Source: Bacteroidota bacterium (GTDB lineage: Bacteria > Bacteroidota > Bacteroidia > Chitinophagales > Chitinophagaceae). From it: a DNA stretch of 64,000 nucleotides. The notes under the pieces are model-generated. The model was not told the DNA's origin and did no database searches. It worked only from the letters and a program-made list of their open reading frames with translations. A program made the translations under genes and the position numbers. This document shows, piece by piece, positions 8,278 to 17,882 of this stretch. How positions within the stretch are numbered: the first letter of the stretch is position 1; each line of letters begins with the position of its first letter. The DNA lies in contig JAFDYJ010000010.1 in NCBI GenBank assembly GCA_018267515.1, positions 1 to 64,000 on the forward strand, given 5' to 3'.

Positions 8278-8413
8278 AGATGTGCGGGAATGACTTCAAA
8301 AACTGAATTATACCGCTCCTCCTTTTATTAAGCAACATTATAAAATCTGTAACAATCTGCACTTCGATATTTTCTATTTTTATAGGAAACCAAACCCCGA
8401 CAATCCCGATCGC

Positions 8414-10837
8414 ATGAGATTTTCAATGACCTCATTTCTAAAAAGGAGTTTTCAACTCAGTGCTATTTTATTACTATTCTTTTCATATACATCAGGTGCG
8501 CAGGAAATTCAAATCCATCTGAAGATTATTAATGAGAAAAAAGAGCCTGTCCCTTTTGCATCTGTTAATATACTGAACCGCCAGGACAGTACCCGTCAAT
8601 TGAATAAAATAGCCGATAGCCTAGGGAAAGCTGATTTTAAGCTGGAGAAGGATTCACGTTATCTTATACGAATCAGTTCAGTAGATTACCAGTATAAAGA
8701 AAGTCCCATCAGTATTTCCGGATCTAAAAACACTTATACCCTAACTTTAGAACCTTTACCCAAAACATTGAACACGGTTACTATCACTTCTTCAAAGCCC
8801 CTGATGCGCCAGGAAGATGATAAGACCATTGTGGACCCGGAAAACCTGGTAGCTATGTCAACCAGCGGATATGAAGTATTGGAAAAGACACCCGGGCTTT
8901 TTATCGACCAGGATGGAAATATATATATCAGTAGTTTAAGTCCTGCCACTGTTTACATCAATGGCCGTGATATGAAAATGAGTGCTGAAGATATGGCCAC
9001 TCTTTTAAAAAACCTTCCGCCCAATGCAATTTCTAAAATCGAAATTCTACGGACACCCTCTGCTAAATATGATGCCGGCAGTTCCGGTGGAATTGTCAAT
9101 GTAGTTTTAAAGCGTGGAGTTAAAATCGGCAAAACAGGGAGCCTTCATGCCGGATTGCAACAAGGCACTTACGGCAACCGGTTTTTAGGTTTCAACCTGA
9201 ATAATAATGACGGTAAAAAGAATTCCTATATCAACCTGAATTTTGGAAATCGAAATAGTTTTGAAAGCCTGGTTACAAATCGTTTTTTAGCCGCCGATAC
9301 AATGTTAAGCCAGTCTGCAGGAACAAAATATGCTGCCCACTCCCTATATGCCGGTTATGGAATAGGGGATTCATTAGGAAGAAATTGGGATATAAATTTA
9401 TCAGGAAATATATCCTTCAATAATTCTAACAACCTTTCCAATAATGAAAGCTCAATACAAAAGTTAAGTTCTTCTTTATTACTTACGGATAATCTTAACC
9501 AGGTAAATAATTCGGGAAATTCTTTTGCAGTCAGCAATGGAATTGATGGCAAAATGAAAATAGATACCATGGGCTCTGAATGGGATAATACCATTTTTTA
9601 CAGTTATTCACGGAATAAATCAGACCAGGTATTTTCAACTGATTATTTTTTTCCCACACTGCCCGCAAACAGCGGTGACGGGAGTGGTGAAAATAAAAGA
9701 AATTTCTTTTACATCACATCAGATTTGAAACTTAAAACAAAAAACCGGCTCACTTTAGAATCGGGAATCAAATTTTCAATTCACCGTTTTGAAAACAGCA
9801 CCAACTATTTTACGGGTGCAGGAGCTAACCGTATCAAAGACATTTACAGAACGAATACATTTCATTATAAAGAAAATATTAATGCAGGTTATATCCAGGG
9901 TTCACAAACTCTGGGTAAGGATATTATCCTGAAAATGGGAGTACGGCTGGAAAATACAAATATGGAGGGCCAACAGGTAATACCCGAGGATACATCTTTT
10001 AACATTCATAGAACTGACCTGTTCCCCTATGTTTATCTGAGCAAGAATATAATGAAGATAGCCGGCTATGATCTGAGAGCCTACCTGGTGTACCGTCGTA
10101 CCATCAACCGTCCTTCCTATAATTTTTTAAATCCTTTTTCCCGCTATGTAGATCAATATTTATATGAGACCGGCAATCCATCACTTCGTCCTCAGTTTAC
10201 AAGAAACTATGAAGCTAATATCAGCATTGACGAGCGACCCGTATTTGCACTGGGCCTTAATGATACGAAAGACATTTTTACCAATGTGATTTACCAATCG
10301 GATTCTAATCATAGTGTTGCCTACAGAACTTATGATAACCTGGGAAGTAATAAGGAATTTTATGCAAGGATGCTGGGTGCTATTCCGCCGGGCAAGAAAT
10401 ACTTTTTCGTTATCGTAGCTCAATACAATCACAATTTTTACAGTGGCCAATATGAAAACCGGCCGCTATCATATAAAAAAGGCAGCTGGACGTTTTTTAC
10501 TTACCAATCCTTAAAAGTGGGAAAGCGATCTCAATTCTCACTGCATGGTTTTATGAGATTGAAAGGACAGCAACAGTTTTATGAATTAAGTCCATTCGGT
10601 TCCATCAATGCCAGCATCAACAGAAAATTTTTAAAAGATAAACTCACTGTAACATTAAGTGTTGTGGATCTATTCTTCACTAATAAAAATAATTTTAAAA
10701 TCAGCCAGGGAAGTATTGACGCTTTTGGCCAACGACAGACTGATTCCCGCAGAGTTGGTCTTAACATCAGGTACAATTTCGGTATTAGCAAAAAAGAAAA
10801 AGAAAAGGACAAATTTCCAGATATTGATTCTCAGTAG
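8414..10837 (+). CDS. Outer-membrane barrel protein with plug (OMP_b-brl_3 type)
   Basis: An 807-residue outer-membrane protein of the TonB-dependent receptor type. A signal peptide (KRSFQLSAILLLFFSY) ends near residue 29; residues 30-120 form a carboxypeptidase-regulatory-like domain (PVPFASVNILNRQD); about 125-235 is a plug domain (GYEVLEKTPGLFID, then RTPSAKYDAGSSGGIVNVV); the rest is a beta-barrel of the outer membrane family 3 type. It is shorter than SusC proteins and has no SusD partner, so the ligand is unknown. ATG at 8414 or 8426 could start it. It stands alone; the hairpin at 10902 is oriented for the convergent gene. Confidence 0.88.
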   Translation: MRFSMTSFLKRSFQLSAILLLFFSYTSGAQEIQIHLKIINEKKEPVPFASVNILNRQDSTRQLNKIADSLGKADFKLEKDSRYLIRISSVDYQYKESPISISGSKNTYTLTLEPLPKTLNTVTITSSKPLMRQEDDKTIVDPENLVAMSTSGYEVLEKTPGLFIDQDGNIYISSLSPATVYINGRDMKMSAEDMATLLKNLPPNAISKIEILRTPSAKYDAGSSGGIVNVVLKRGVKIGKTGSLHAGLQQGTYGNRFLGFNLNNNDGKKNSYINLNFGNRNSFESLVTNRFLAADTMLSQSAGTKYAAHSLYAGYGIGDSLGRNWDINLSGNISFNNSNNLSNNESSIQKLSSSLLLTDNLNQVNNSGNSFAVSNGIDGKMKIDTMGSEWDNTIFYSYSRNKSDQVFSTDYFFPTLPANSGDGSGENKRNFFYITSDLKLKTKNRLTLESGIKFSIHRFENSTNYFTGAGANRIKDIYRTNTFHYKENINAGYIQGSQTLGKDIILKMGVRLENTNMEGQQVIPEDTSFNIHRTDLFPYVYLSKNIMKIAGYDLRAYLVYRRTINRPSYNFLNPFSRYVDQYLYETGNPSLRPQFTRNYEANISIDERPVFALGLNDTKDIFTNVIYQSDSNHSVAYRTYDNLGSNKEFYARMLGAIPPGKKYFFVIVAQYNHNFYSGQYENRPLSYKKGSWTFFTYQSLKVGKRSQFSLHGFMRLKGQQQFYELSPFGSINASINRKFLKDKLTVTLSVVDLFFTNKNNFKISQGSIDAFGQRQTDSRRVGLNIRYNFGISKKEKEKDKFPDIDSQ

Positions 10838-10893
10838 ATCCTTTGTCTAAAGAGCATTAGTTAACCCCAATGGATTGAATTATTTATAGTAAA

Positions 10894-10915
10894 TAAAAAA
10901 AGGGCCTCACGGCCC
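10894..10915 (-). terminator. Rho-independent terminator of the DsbA-like gene
   Basis: GGGCC-TCAC-GGCCC hairpin at 10902-10915. On the minus strand it is followed by a run of seven T's, so it ends transcription of the gene at 10942-11514. On the plus strand it is followed by A's and would be weak. Confidence 0.8.
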
Positions 10916-10941
10916 AAAAATATATTGGAACAATTAAATAA

Positions 10942-11514
10942 TCAGGCTCTCCTTTTTGTACCGGTGGACTTTCTTCTTAATTTATGTAAAGCTTCATCAA
11001 TTGCCTCACTCAAATTATCAAAAGTCGGTTTACCGGTAAAAGGTTCACCATTAATAAAGAATGCAGGCAATTGTTTTACACCCCGGTCTATTCCTTCTTT
11101 CAAATCATCCTGTACCTGCCAACCATAGGTTCCATTAACCAGTTCTTCCAAAAATTTTTTATCGGAAATACCTGCTTCTCTTGAATGAAGTTTCAGGCTT
11201 ACAGTGCCAAGATTGCGGCGATTATTAAACAGAACGTTGTGCATTTCCCAAAACTTACCTGCCTGTGCTGCAGCTACTGCAGATTCACTGGCCTTCATGC
11301 TACGCTGGTGAATACGGGTCAACGGAAAGTGCCGGAAATTGAATTTAATTTTTCCTTCATATTCATCCAGCAATTGCTTTACGACTTCATTTGCTTTTGC
11401 ACAATCCTCGTTTTCGTATTCGCCAAACTCCATTAATGTAACCGGCGCATCTGCATCACCTACAAAAACATCTTTGGGATTAATGATTTCTACTATTTCC
11501 TTTTTAAATGCCAT
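10942..11514 (-). CDS. Cytoplasmic DsbA-family thioredoxin-fold protein, CxxA site
   Basis: A 190-residue thioredoxin-fold protein of the DsbA/Thioredoxin_4 type. The N-terminal strand (APVTLMEFGEYEN) leads to DCAKAN, where the usual CxxC has an alanine in place of the second cysteine. The cis-proline loop LPAFFINGE is intact. There is no signal peptide, so the protein is predicted to be cytoplasmic. A one-cysteine site cannot form the normal internal disulfide; it may act in glutathione- or thiol-conjugate chemistry, or as a binding protein. It has an unusually good Shine-Dalgarno sequence (AAGGAG, 11522-11527) and a strong terminator downstream. Confidence 0.85.
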   Translation of the reverse strand: MAFKKEIVEIINPKDVFVGDADAPVTLMEFGEYENEDCAKANEVVKQLLDEYEGKIKFNFRHFPLTRIHQRSMKASESAVAAAQAGKFWEMHNVLFNNRRNLGTVSLKLHSREAGISDKKFLEELVNGTYGWQVQDDLKEGIDRGVKQLPAFFINGEPFTGKPTFDNLSEAIDEALHKLRRKSTGTKRRA

Positions 11515-11521
11515 TTCAGTT

Positions 11522-11527
11522 CTCCTT
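11522..11527 (-). promoter_or_regulatory. Shine-Dalgarno sequence of the DsbA-like gene
   Basis: AAGGAG on the minus strand, seven bases before the ATG. Most genes in this window have no such sequence, as usual in Bacteroidota. Confidence 0.7.
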
Positions 11528-11771
11528 TTATTTTCTTTAATCTTTTAATTTTATCTATAAAACAAACTCCGGGATATTTAGTTTGCAATAATTCAAAATA
11601 TTATTTTCATCTCTGAATCGGCTGAAGATAATATAATTTTCGAGCCTGAAAAGAACTTTTAAAACTAATTTCCTAACACGAAAACATCAATTTTGAGTAT
11701 CAGGTAATTAGCACAGTTTTCAATCACAAATTGAATATTAACAAAATTTACACAGGCCTGATAAAGCCGGT

Positions 11772-14423
11772 TTACCTGCCTTTTTTTCCGCCCACTTTCT
11801 CAGGTTCAGGCTTTTCATTCCTGAACACTACCATATTATCAAAAACATCCACGAGTACAGGTTGAGACTTATCAATATCTCCTCCTAATATCTTCTTACT
11901 CAGTTGGTTAACAATCCCTTTTTGAATCAGTCTTTTTAAAGGCCGGGCACCAAACTGAGGATCAAAACCCTGGTCAGCCAAAAACTCAAGTAAATAATCA
12001 CTAAACTTCAGATCAATACCACTTTTTGATATTAACTGCTTCAGGTTATTCAGTTGAATTTTCACAATTTCCATGATCTCATTCTTTAATAACGGCTGAA
12101 ACATTATTATTTCATCTACCCTGTTTAAAAATTCAGGACGAATAGTCTGTCGCAATAAATTCATGACATCATATTTGGCTTTTTCAGTAGCCTCCTCAAT
12201 TCTTTTTTCATGATCGCCAAGCCGGTCAGGAGGCAGGTTTTCAAATGCATCCATGATCAGGTTACTGCCGATATTGCTGGTCATTATGATAATCGTGTTT
12301 TTAAAATTCACCACTCTCCCTTTATTATCGGTTAGCCTGCCATCATCCAGCACCTGTAACAAAACATTCCATACATCCGGATGTGCTTTTTCAATTTCAT
12401 CTAACAATACCACGCTGTAAGGTTTTCGCCGGACTGCTTCCGTGAGCTGACCCCCTTCATCATAGCCTACATACCCCGGAGGAGCACCAACCAGTCTTGA
12501 TACCGTATGCTTTTCCTGGTATTCACTCATATCAATTCGGGTCATCATACTTTCATCATCAAATAAATATTCTGCAAGTGCTTTTGCCAATTCTGTTTTA
12601 CCTACACCTGTGGTTCCTAAAAAAATAAAAGAGCCAATAGGTTTCTTAGGATCCTGCAAACCTGCCCTGCTCCGGCGTATGGCATCAGCAACAGCCGTAA
12701 TTGCTTCCTCCTGTCCTACCACCCTTTCATGCAAATGTTCTTCGAGATGCAACAGTTTTTCTTTGTCACTTTGCAGCATGCGTGCTACCGGTATCCCGGT
12801 CATTTTTGCCACACTTTCGGCAATATCTTCTGCATCCACTTCCTCTTTGAGTAATCTTTTATCAGCACCGGATTGCAATAGCTGGCTGGTTTCTGTAATA
12901 ATCGCTTCCTGTTCTTTTATTTTTCCATACCGTATTTCAGCAACTTTTCCGTAATCACCTTCCCTTTCTGCCCTTTCCGCCTGCTGCTTCAGATTTTCAA
13001 TCTGGGCTTTGGCATTCTGAACTTTTTCTACAAGATCTTTTTCCTCTTTCCACTTTGCTTTCAGTGTATCTCTTTCTACACTCAGGTTAGCAATTTCTGT
13101 GTTCAACTCTTTCAGTTTAATTTCATCATTTTCTCTTTTGATTGCTTCCCTTTCAATCTCCAACTGGCGGATTTGCCGTTCCAGCGTATCTAACTCTTCC
13201 GGCATGGAATTCATTTCCAGGCGGAGTTTAGCGGCACTTTCATCTATCAGGTCAATGGCCTTGTCAGGCAAAAATCTATCCGTGATATAACGATGAGATA
13301 ATTCTACTGCAGCAATAATCGCTTCGTCTTTAATCCGAACATGGTGATGTGTTTCATAGCGGTCTTTTAATCCACGCAGAATGGAAATTGCATCTTCCAC
13401 TCCGGGTTCATCAATCATGACACGCTGAAATCTCCTTTCTAATGCTTTGTCCTTTTCAAAAAATTTCTGGTATTCATTTAAAGTAGTTGCACCGATAGCC
13501 CTCAATTCACCCCGGCTCAATGCCGGTTTTAAAATATTGGCAGCATCCATAGCGCCTTCACCACCACCTGCTCCTACCAGTGTATGGATTTCATCAATAA
13601 ATAAAATAATTTCTCCGTCACTGCTGCTCACTTCTTTCACTACACTTTTCAAACGTTCTTCAAATTCACCTTTGTACTTGGCACCGGCAATCAGCTGCCC
13701 CATATCGAGGGCATAGATGACCTTCGATTTTAAATTTTCAGGTACATCACCATTGACAATACGGTGAGCAATCCCTTCAGCAATCGCTGTCTTACCAACA
13801 CCGGGTTCGCCAACAAGTATCGGATTATTTTTGGTACGACGGGATAAAATATGGAGTGTTCGCCTTATTTCTTCGTCCCTTCCAATCACCGGATCCAGTT
13901 TGCCCTGCCGGGCCATTTCATTCAGGTTTTTCGCATATTTGTTCAGTGCATTAAATTCCTGGGATTGAGTTTGTGATGTTACCGTTTCCCCTTTACGTAA
14001 ATCTTTAATAGCAGCTATTAATCCTTTTTCTGTAAGCCCTGCACTTTTTAATAGTTTCCCAGTGGCATCATTTCCTTGTAACAAAGCCAAAAGCAAATGT
14101 TCAGGTGTCACAAATTCATCATTGAATTGTTTCAGGGCAGCACCTGCTCTTAATACCATATTATTTGCTTCCCGGCTAATAGACTGTGCCGGCTCACCTG
14201 ATGATTTCGGTAATTGATTAATGGCTTCTTGCAATTTATTATCCAATAGATTTACAGTAACATTATTTCGTTTCAGTAAATAATCAATGGGTGAATCCTG
14301 CTGATCCAGGAGCGCTTTTAAAAAATGCTCAGTCTCAATATTCGGATTCTTTGTATTAAACGCCAATTGCTGTGCCTGCTGAACAGCTTCAGCAGCTTTT
14401 ATTGTAAAGTTGCCTAAATTCAT
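11772..14423 (-). CDS. clpB: ATP-dependent disaggregase ClpB
   Basis: ClpB, the hexameric AAA+ chaperone that pulls proteins out of aggregates with DnaK. At 883 residues it is full length. In order: N domain (Clp_N repeats, 1-150), first AAA+ with Walker A GEPGVGKT near 205, the coiled-coil middle domain near 410-530 ([16 protein letters not shown]), second AAA+ with Walker A GTTGVGKT near 610, and the C-terminal D2 domain. The middle domain separates it from ClpA/ClpC. It is divergent from a secreted hydrolase. A clear Shine-Dalgarno sequence and a 7-base inverted repeat surround its translation start, suggesting dedicated control. Confidence 0.97.
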   Translation of the reverse strand: MNLGNFTIKAAEAVQQAQQLAFNTKNPNIETEHFLKALLDQQDSPIDYLLKRNNVTVNLLDNKLQEAINQLPKSSGEPAQSISREANNMVLRAGAALKQFNDEFVTPEHLLLALLQGNDATGKLLKSAGLTEKGLIAAIKDLRKGETVTSQTQSQEFNALNKYAKNLNEMARQGKLDPVIGRDEEIRRTLHILSRRTKNNPILVGEPGVGKTAIAEGIAHRIVNGDVPENLKSKVIYALDMGQLIAGAKYKGEFEERLKSVVKEVSSSDGEIILFIDEIHTLVGAGGGEGAMDAANILKPALSRGELRAIGATTLNEYQKFFEKDKALERRFQRVMIDEPGVEDAISILRGLKDRYETHHHVRIKDEAIIAAVELSHRYITDRFLPDKAIDLIDESAAKLRLEMNSMPEELDTLERQIRQLEIEREAIKRENDEIKLKELNTEIANLSVERDTLKAKWKEEKDLVEKVQNAKAQIENLKQQAERAEREGDYGKVAEIRYGKIKEQEAIITETSQLLQSGADKRLLKEEVDAEDIAESVAKMTGIPVARMLQSDKEKLLHLEEHLHERVVGQEEAITAVADAIRRSRAGLQDPKKPIGSFIFLGTTGVGKTELAKALAEYLFDDESMMTRIDMSEYQEKHTVSRLVGAPPGYVGYDEGGQLTEAVRRKPYSVVLLDEIEKAHPDVWNVLLQVLDDGRLTDNKGRVVNFKNTIIIMTSNIGSNLIMDAFENLPPDRLGDHEKRIEEATEKAKYDVMNLLRQTIRPEFLNRVDEIIMFQPLLKNEIMEIVKIQLNNLKQLISKSGIDLKFSDYLLEFLADQGFDPQFGARPLKRLIQKGIVNQLSKKILGGDIDKSQPVLVDVFDNMVVFRNEKPEPEKVGGKKGR

Positions 14424-14450
14424 AGTTTAAATCTCCTTTATAGTTAAACT
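14424..14450. repeat. Inverted repeat enclosing the clpB ribosome binding site
   Basis: AGTTTAA (14424-14430) and TTAAACT (14444-14450) are perfect 7-base inverted arms with a 13-base spacer. In the clpB mRNA this would be an A/U-rich stem with the Shine-Dalgarno sequence in the loop and the AUG directly after the stem. As DNA it could be an operator between the two divergent genes. Confidence 0.6.
14433..14439 (-). promoter_or_regulatory. Shine-Dalgarno sequence of clpB
   Basis: AAAGGAG on the minus strand, nine bases from the clpB ATG. It is one of only two strong ribosome binding sites noticed in the window. Confidence 0.7.
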
Positions 14451-14490
14451 GATGCAGCAAACCACAATCCAAGACAAAATTTCAGAAACT

Positions 14491-15543
14491 ATGTCATATA
14501 AAATCAAAGCCATCTGCCTGAAAAGCAGCCTGGTACTATCTTTCCTGTTACTATTTCAGCCCCTGTTTAGTCAATATAATTTTTCGCAATTGGGTCAAAC
14601 CCTAACTGATTATCAAAAAGATCTTGGCAGCAATGTGGTGTTTCAGCTCTGGGATAAAGATTCAATGCTCTACAAAAAAGAGATGGGCGATTTTAACAGT
14701 AAAACCCAGACGCCAATAGCCAGCTGCAGCAAATGGCTGACGGCGGCTTTAGTCATGATCTTCGCTGACGAAGGAAAAATTTCTCTTGATGATCCGATAG
14801 TAAAATACTTGCCGGTATTTGGTAATTATTTTAAAAATTATATCACCATCCGCCAATGCCTTTCCCATTTCACCGGGATCAAATCAGATCAAAATATTTT
14901 CAAGCGGTTATTAAAGCGTAAAAAGTTTTCCTCCCTGGAAGAGGAAGTGAATTCTTTTGCATCGCAGGATATCGAATCGAATCCCGGAACAGAATTCCGG
15001 TATAGTGAAATTGGATTAAATATTGCCGGAAGAATTCTTGAAATCGTCAGTAAACGGCGTTTTGATCTATTAATTAAACAAAAGCTTTTTAATCCGTTGG
15101 GTATGAGAAGAACCACCTTTTCCACCCTGGATGGGAGTGCCGTGAATCCTTCCGGGGGAGCACAATCCACACCCGATGACTACATGAAATTCCTGGTGAT
15201 GTTATTAAATAACGGGAAATATAAAGGCCAGCAAATCCTTAGCGAATCTGCAGTGGACCAAATGAGGCAGATACAGACCACTCCACAACAAATAAAATAT
15301 GCTCCCAAATCGGCCGATGGTTTTAATTATGCATTAGGCAGTTGGGTGTTGGAAGGAGATGGTGGGAAAAAAGCTAATGTACTGTCAAGTCCGGGACTAT
15401 TCGGCACCTGGCCCGTCGTTGATTTTTGCAGGGGTTATGCATACATTGTCTTTGTAAAAAATTTACAAACAGAGGGAAGAACCGATTTGAATCTTGAAAT
15501 AAAAAAAGAAATAGATATCCAAATTCCATCCCATTGCAAATAA
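14491..15543 (+). CDS. Secreted serine hydrolase, beta-lactamase class C family
   Basis: A 350-residue member of the class C beta-lactamase/penicillin-binding-protein-like hydrolases, which include esterases and D-aminopeptidases. A signal peptide runs from the ATG at 14491 (CLKSSLVLSFLLLFQPLFS); an in-frame ATG at 14452 would put 13 polar residues before it and is less likely. The catalytic SxxK is SCSK in PIASCSKWLTAAL, and the YxN position is YSE in RYSEIGLN, so the tyrosine is kept and the third motif is less clear. True beta-lactamase activity should not be assumed. It is divergent from clpB and followed 22 bases later by a membrane protein gene. Confidence 0.85.
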   Translation: MSYKIKAICLKSSLVLSFLLLFQPLFSQYNFSQLGQTLTDYQKDLGSNVVFQLWDKDSMLYKKEMGDFNSKTQTPIASCSKWLTAALVMIFADEGKISLDDPIVKYLPVFGNYFKNYITIRQCLSHFTGIKSDQNIFKRLLKRKKFSSLEEEVNSFASQDIESNPGTEFRYSEIGLNIAGRILEIVSKRRFDLLIKQKLFNPLGMRRTTFSTLDGSAVNPSGGAQSTPDDYMKFLVMLLNNGKYKGQQILSESAVDQMRQIQTTPQQIKYAPKSADGFNYALGSWVLEGDGGKKANVLSSPGLFGTWPVVDFCRGYAYIVFVKNLQTEGRTDLNLEIKKEIDIQIPSHCK

Positions 15544-15565
15544 TTATTTAATTAATCTTTTAAAT

Positions 15566-15904
15566 ATGTACGAACATAAAAGAAAGCCGTTGGCCCCGAT
15601 GCACATTTTTTATAAAAGAGTGCTGAAAAACATATTTCTTTCCTTTGAAATCATTCTCGTTTGCCTGGTAATCGGTGTCCTTGGCTACCATTACAGTGCA
15701 GATATTCCCTGGCTGGATTCTTTTCATAATTCTTCGATGATATTAGCCGGGATGGGGCCTGTAGTTGAAGTAAAAACAACAATCGGCAAATGGTTTTCAT
15801 CTTTATATGCTTTATTTGCAGGAGTCATCTTCATTACGAATATCGGAATTATATTGGCGCCGGTAGCTCACCGGCTCATCCACCGGCTGAACCTGGAAGA
15901 TTAA
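15566..15904 (+). CDS. Two-TM, K+-channel-like protein lacking the filter motif
   Basis: A 112-residue membrane protein with a helix near residues 28-45 (IILVCLVIGVLGYHY), a loop starting IPWLDSFHNSSM, and a second helix near 78-100 (LYALFAGVIFITNIG). The order and the residues around the loop (WLDSF, then TTIGKWFSSLYALF) resemble the pore unit of two-TM potassium channels. Where those have TVGYGD this has AGMGPV, so K+ selectivity is not expected. Similar short proteins with GMGPV seem to occur in other bacteria, from memory only. It lies between the hydrolase and queG on the same strand. Function unknown. Confidence 0.75.
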   Translation: MYEHKRKPLAPMHIFYKRVLKNIFLSFEIILVCLVIGVLGYHYSADIPWLDSFHNSSMILAGMGPVVEVKTTIGKWFSSLYALFAGVIFITNIGIILAPVAHRLIHRLNLED

Positions 15905-15928
15905 GATCTTTACACTTTAATAAATAAT

Positions 15929-16861
15929 TTGAACTCAGCAGCAACAAACAAACACCTGGTAAGAAAAACTGCAACACAGCTTGGCTTTGATTATTGCGGA
16001 ATTGCTAAGTCTGCCCGCCTTGATGAGGATGCTCAACGTCTTGAAAGCTGGCTTTCCAACGGAATGCATGGCACTATGAAATACATGGAAAATCATTTTG
16101 AATTAAGAATAGATCCCGGAAAAATAGTAGCCGGCGCTAAATCGGTAATAACCCTTTTAAAAAATTATTACCCATCACAACAACAAAACGATGCAGCTCC
16201 GAAAATATCTAAATATGCATTCGGAAAAGACTACCATGATATTATCCGATCAACGCTGAACGAATTTCTAGGTATTCTCAGGTCAGATATCGGAGAAATC
16301 CAGGGAAGAGGATTTGTAGATTCTGCACCGGTATTAGAAAGGGCCTGGGCACAGCGCAGCGGCCTTGGATGGATCGGCAAAAACGGGAATATCATCACCA
16401 CTCACTCAGGTTCATTTTTTTTTATTGCTACTTTAATCACAGATCTGGAACTGGAAGCGGATGATCCTTTTGCAAAAGACTTTTGTGGTACCTGCACAAG
16501 ATGTATTGATGCTTGCCCAACCCATGCCCTCTTGCCCGGAAAAATTGTTGACGGAAGCAAATGTATTTCTTACTTCACTATCGAGTTAAAAGACCAGTTA
16601 ATACCCGATGATATGAAAGGGAAATTTGAAGGCTGGATGTTTGGTTGTGATATATGCCAGGATGTTTGTCCCTGGAATCGTTTCAGTAAACCAACTACGG
16701 AGCCGGGGTTCATTCCCATTCCTGAAATACTTAATCTTTCCACACAGGAATGGGAATTAATGACCGAAGAAACCTTTAAAAATATATTTGGCAAATCAGC
16801 GCTGGCCCGATCCAAATGGAAGGGTATTCAAAGAAATCTGAAATTTTTAGCACCCCAATAA
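15929..16861 (+). CDS. queG: Epoxyqueuosine reductase QueG
   Basis: QueG carries out the last step of queuosine synthesis, reducing epoxyqueuosine to queuosine in tRNA with a cobalamin cofactor and two [4Fe-4S] clusters. The 310-residue length is typical. The two ferredoxin-type motifs CGTCTRCIDACPTHAL and CDICQDVCPWN are intact, and GRGFVDSAPVLERAWA carries the conserved catalytic aspartate. The only nearby start is TTG at 15929, 24 bases after the upstream stop. The stop codon directly abuts the stop of the convergent gene at 16862, with no bases between. Cytoplasmic. Confidence 0.95.
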   Translation: MNSAATNKHLVRKTATQLGFDYCGIAKSARLDEDAQRLESWLSNGMHGTMKYMENHFELRIDPGKIVAGAKSVITLLKNYYPSQQQNDAAPKISKYAFGKDYHDIIRSTLNEFLGILRSDIGEIQGRGFVDSAPVLERAWAQRSGLGWIGKNGNIITTHSGSFFFIATLITDLELEADDPFAKDFCGTCTRCIDACPTHALLPGKIVDGSKCISYFTIELKDQLIPDDMKGKFEGWMFGCDICQDVCPWNRFSKPTTEPGFIPIPEILNLSTQEWELMTEETFKNIFGKSALARSKWKGIQRNLKFLAPQ

Positions 16862-17722
16862 TCAGAAATCATTGCTTTCCCGGACACCATTTAATGTTTC
16901 AACAAATAGTTCCCACACCTTTTTGGAATCGGGAAACTTATAATACTTATCAAAAAGTGATTTGACCTGAATCAGGTTTCTTCCAAATGAATAATAATAC
17001 ACGGCAAGATTCAATGCAAATGCTTTTCTCATTCCATCATCCTGATCAGATTCACTTTGCAATTTTTGATAAGGCTTTTCTTTTAGCTTGGCAAGATTAT
17101 CAGTGATAGTGTTTTTTAATTCCTGATCCCCGGGTATTACCTCCAGCTTCCCTTTATTATATCTCAACAAAATAGCGCTTACCGGCTGTGGGGCTGTTTC
17201 CGAAGAATCCTGGTATTCACAGGCAAAGCAGGTAAAAAAATACCCGAATTGCTGGTAAAAATCATAAATAAATTCATTCTTATCATTAATACAAACATCA
17301 CCGGCAAAGGTTTTTGCTGCATACTGGTATTTATTGGCACCTACATTCTTAAACACATAAAATTCATCGCAGCAATGAGCACCACCGGTATAATTATATA
17401 TGATTAATTCTTTTTTACCATCACGATCCAGGTCGGCGAGTCCTTTATAACCATCATTGCCAAAGATTCCGCCGGAGCCAAATAAATAATCGGAACCGAC
17501 ATTCTTATAAAAATTCTTTAAAGAAATTGTCTTTTTATTTTTTAATACTAATAAAGTTTTGGCAGGTGATTGGACCGAATCACAGGTTGAAAAGAATTTT
17601 TCATAGCACTCTACGTATTCAATACTGGTGTCGGAATCCTGTTGCTGAAAAAGATATTTTGCCGAAGCGGGAACTGAAAGCAGAAAACAAATTGGAACTA
17701 AAAAGATAAACAGCGGTTTCAT
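16862..17722 (-). CDS. Secreted protein with FG-GAP/VCBS-like segment
   Basis: An exported protein of 286 residues with a signal peptide (LFIFLVPICFLLSVPASA). The middle holds a calcium-loop-like segment LADLDRDGKKELIIYNY followed by TGGAHCCDEFYVF, a pattern found in FG-GAP/VCBS-like extracellular proteins. Several cysteines near residues 105-165 (HCC, DVC, CFAC) suggest disulfides. The C-terminal 90 residues are helical and charged. No enzyme motif is seen; binding or structural function is possible. It faces queG tail to tail with zero spacing. Confidence 0.75.
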   Translation of the reverse strand: MKPLFIFLVPICFLLSVPASAKYLFQQQDSDTSIEYVECYEKFFSTCDSVQSPAKTLLVLKNKKTISLKNFYKNVGSDYLFGSGGIFGNDGYKGLADLDRDGKKELIIYNYTGGAHCCDEFYVFKNVGANKYQYAAKTFAGDVCINDKNEFIYDFYQQFGYFFTCFACEYQDSSETAPQPVSAILLRYNKGKLEVIPGDQELKNTITDNLAKLKEKPYQKLQSESDQDDGMRKAFALNLAVYYYSFGRNLIQVKSLFDKYYKFPDSKKVWELFVETLNGVRESNDF

Positions 17723-17835
17723 ATGTAAGAATTTGAATTCTAAAAATACTATTTCGGAGATTAATATTCAAGGCTCTCTTACTTTCTAACAGAATATTAT
17801 ATTTAAGCTGATCTCAGAACAAAGCAGGCAACAAC

Positions 17836-17866
17836 AAAAAAGGGCTGCTACAAGCAACCCTTTTTT
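17836..17866 (-). terminator. Terminator downstream of susD
   Basis: AAAAAAGGG pairs with CCCTTTTTT, with an inner TGCT/AGCA stem after one C-A mismatch and an ACA loop. The U-tract on the minus strand places it 17 bases after the susD stop. It is symmetric and could work in both directions, but no plus-strand gene leads into it. Confidence 0.85.
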
Positions 17867-17882
17867 AAATATAAAAACAAAT

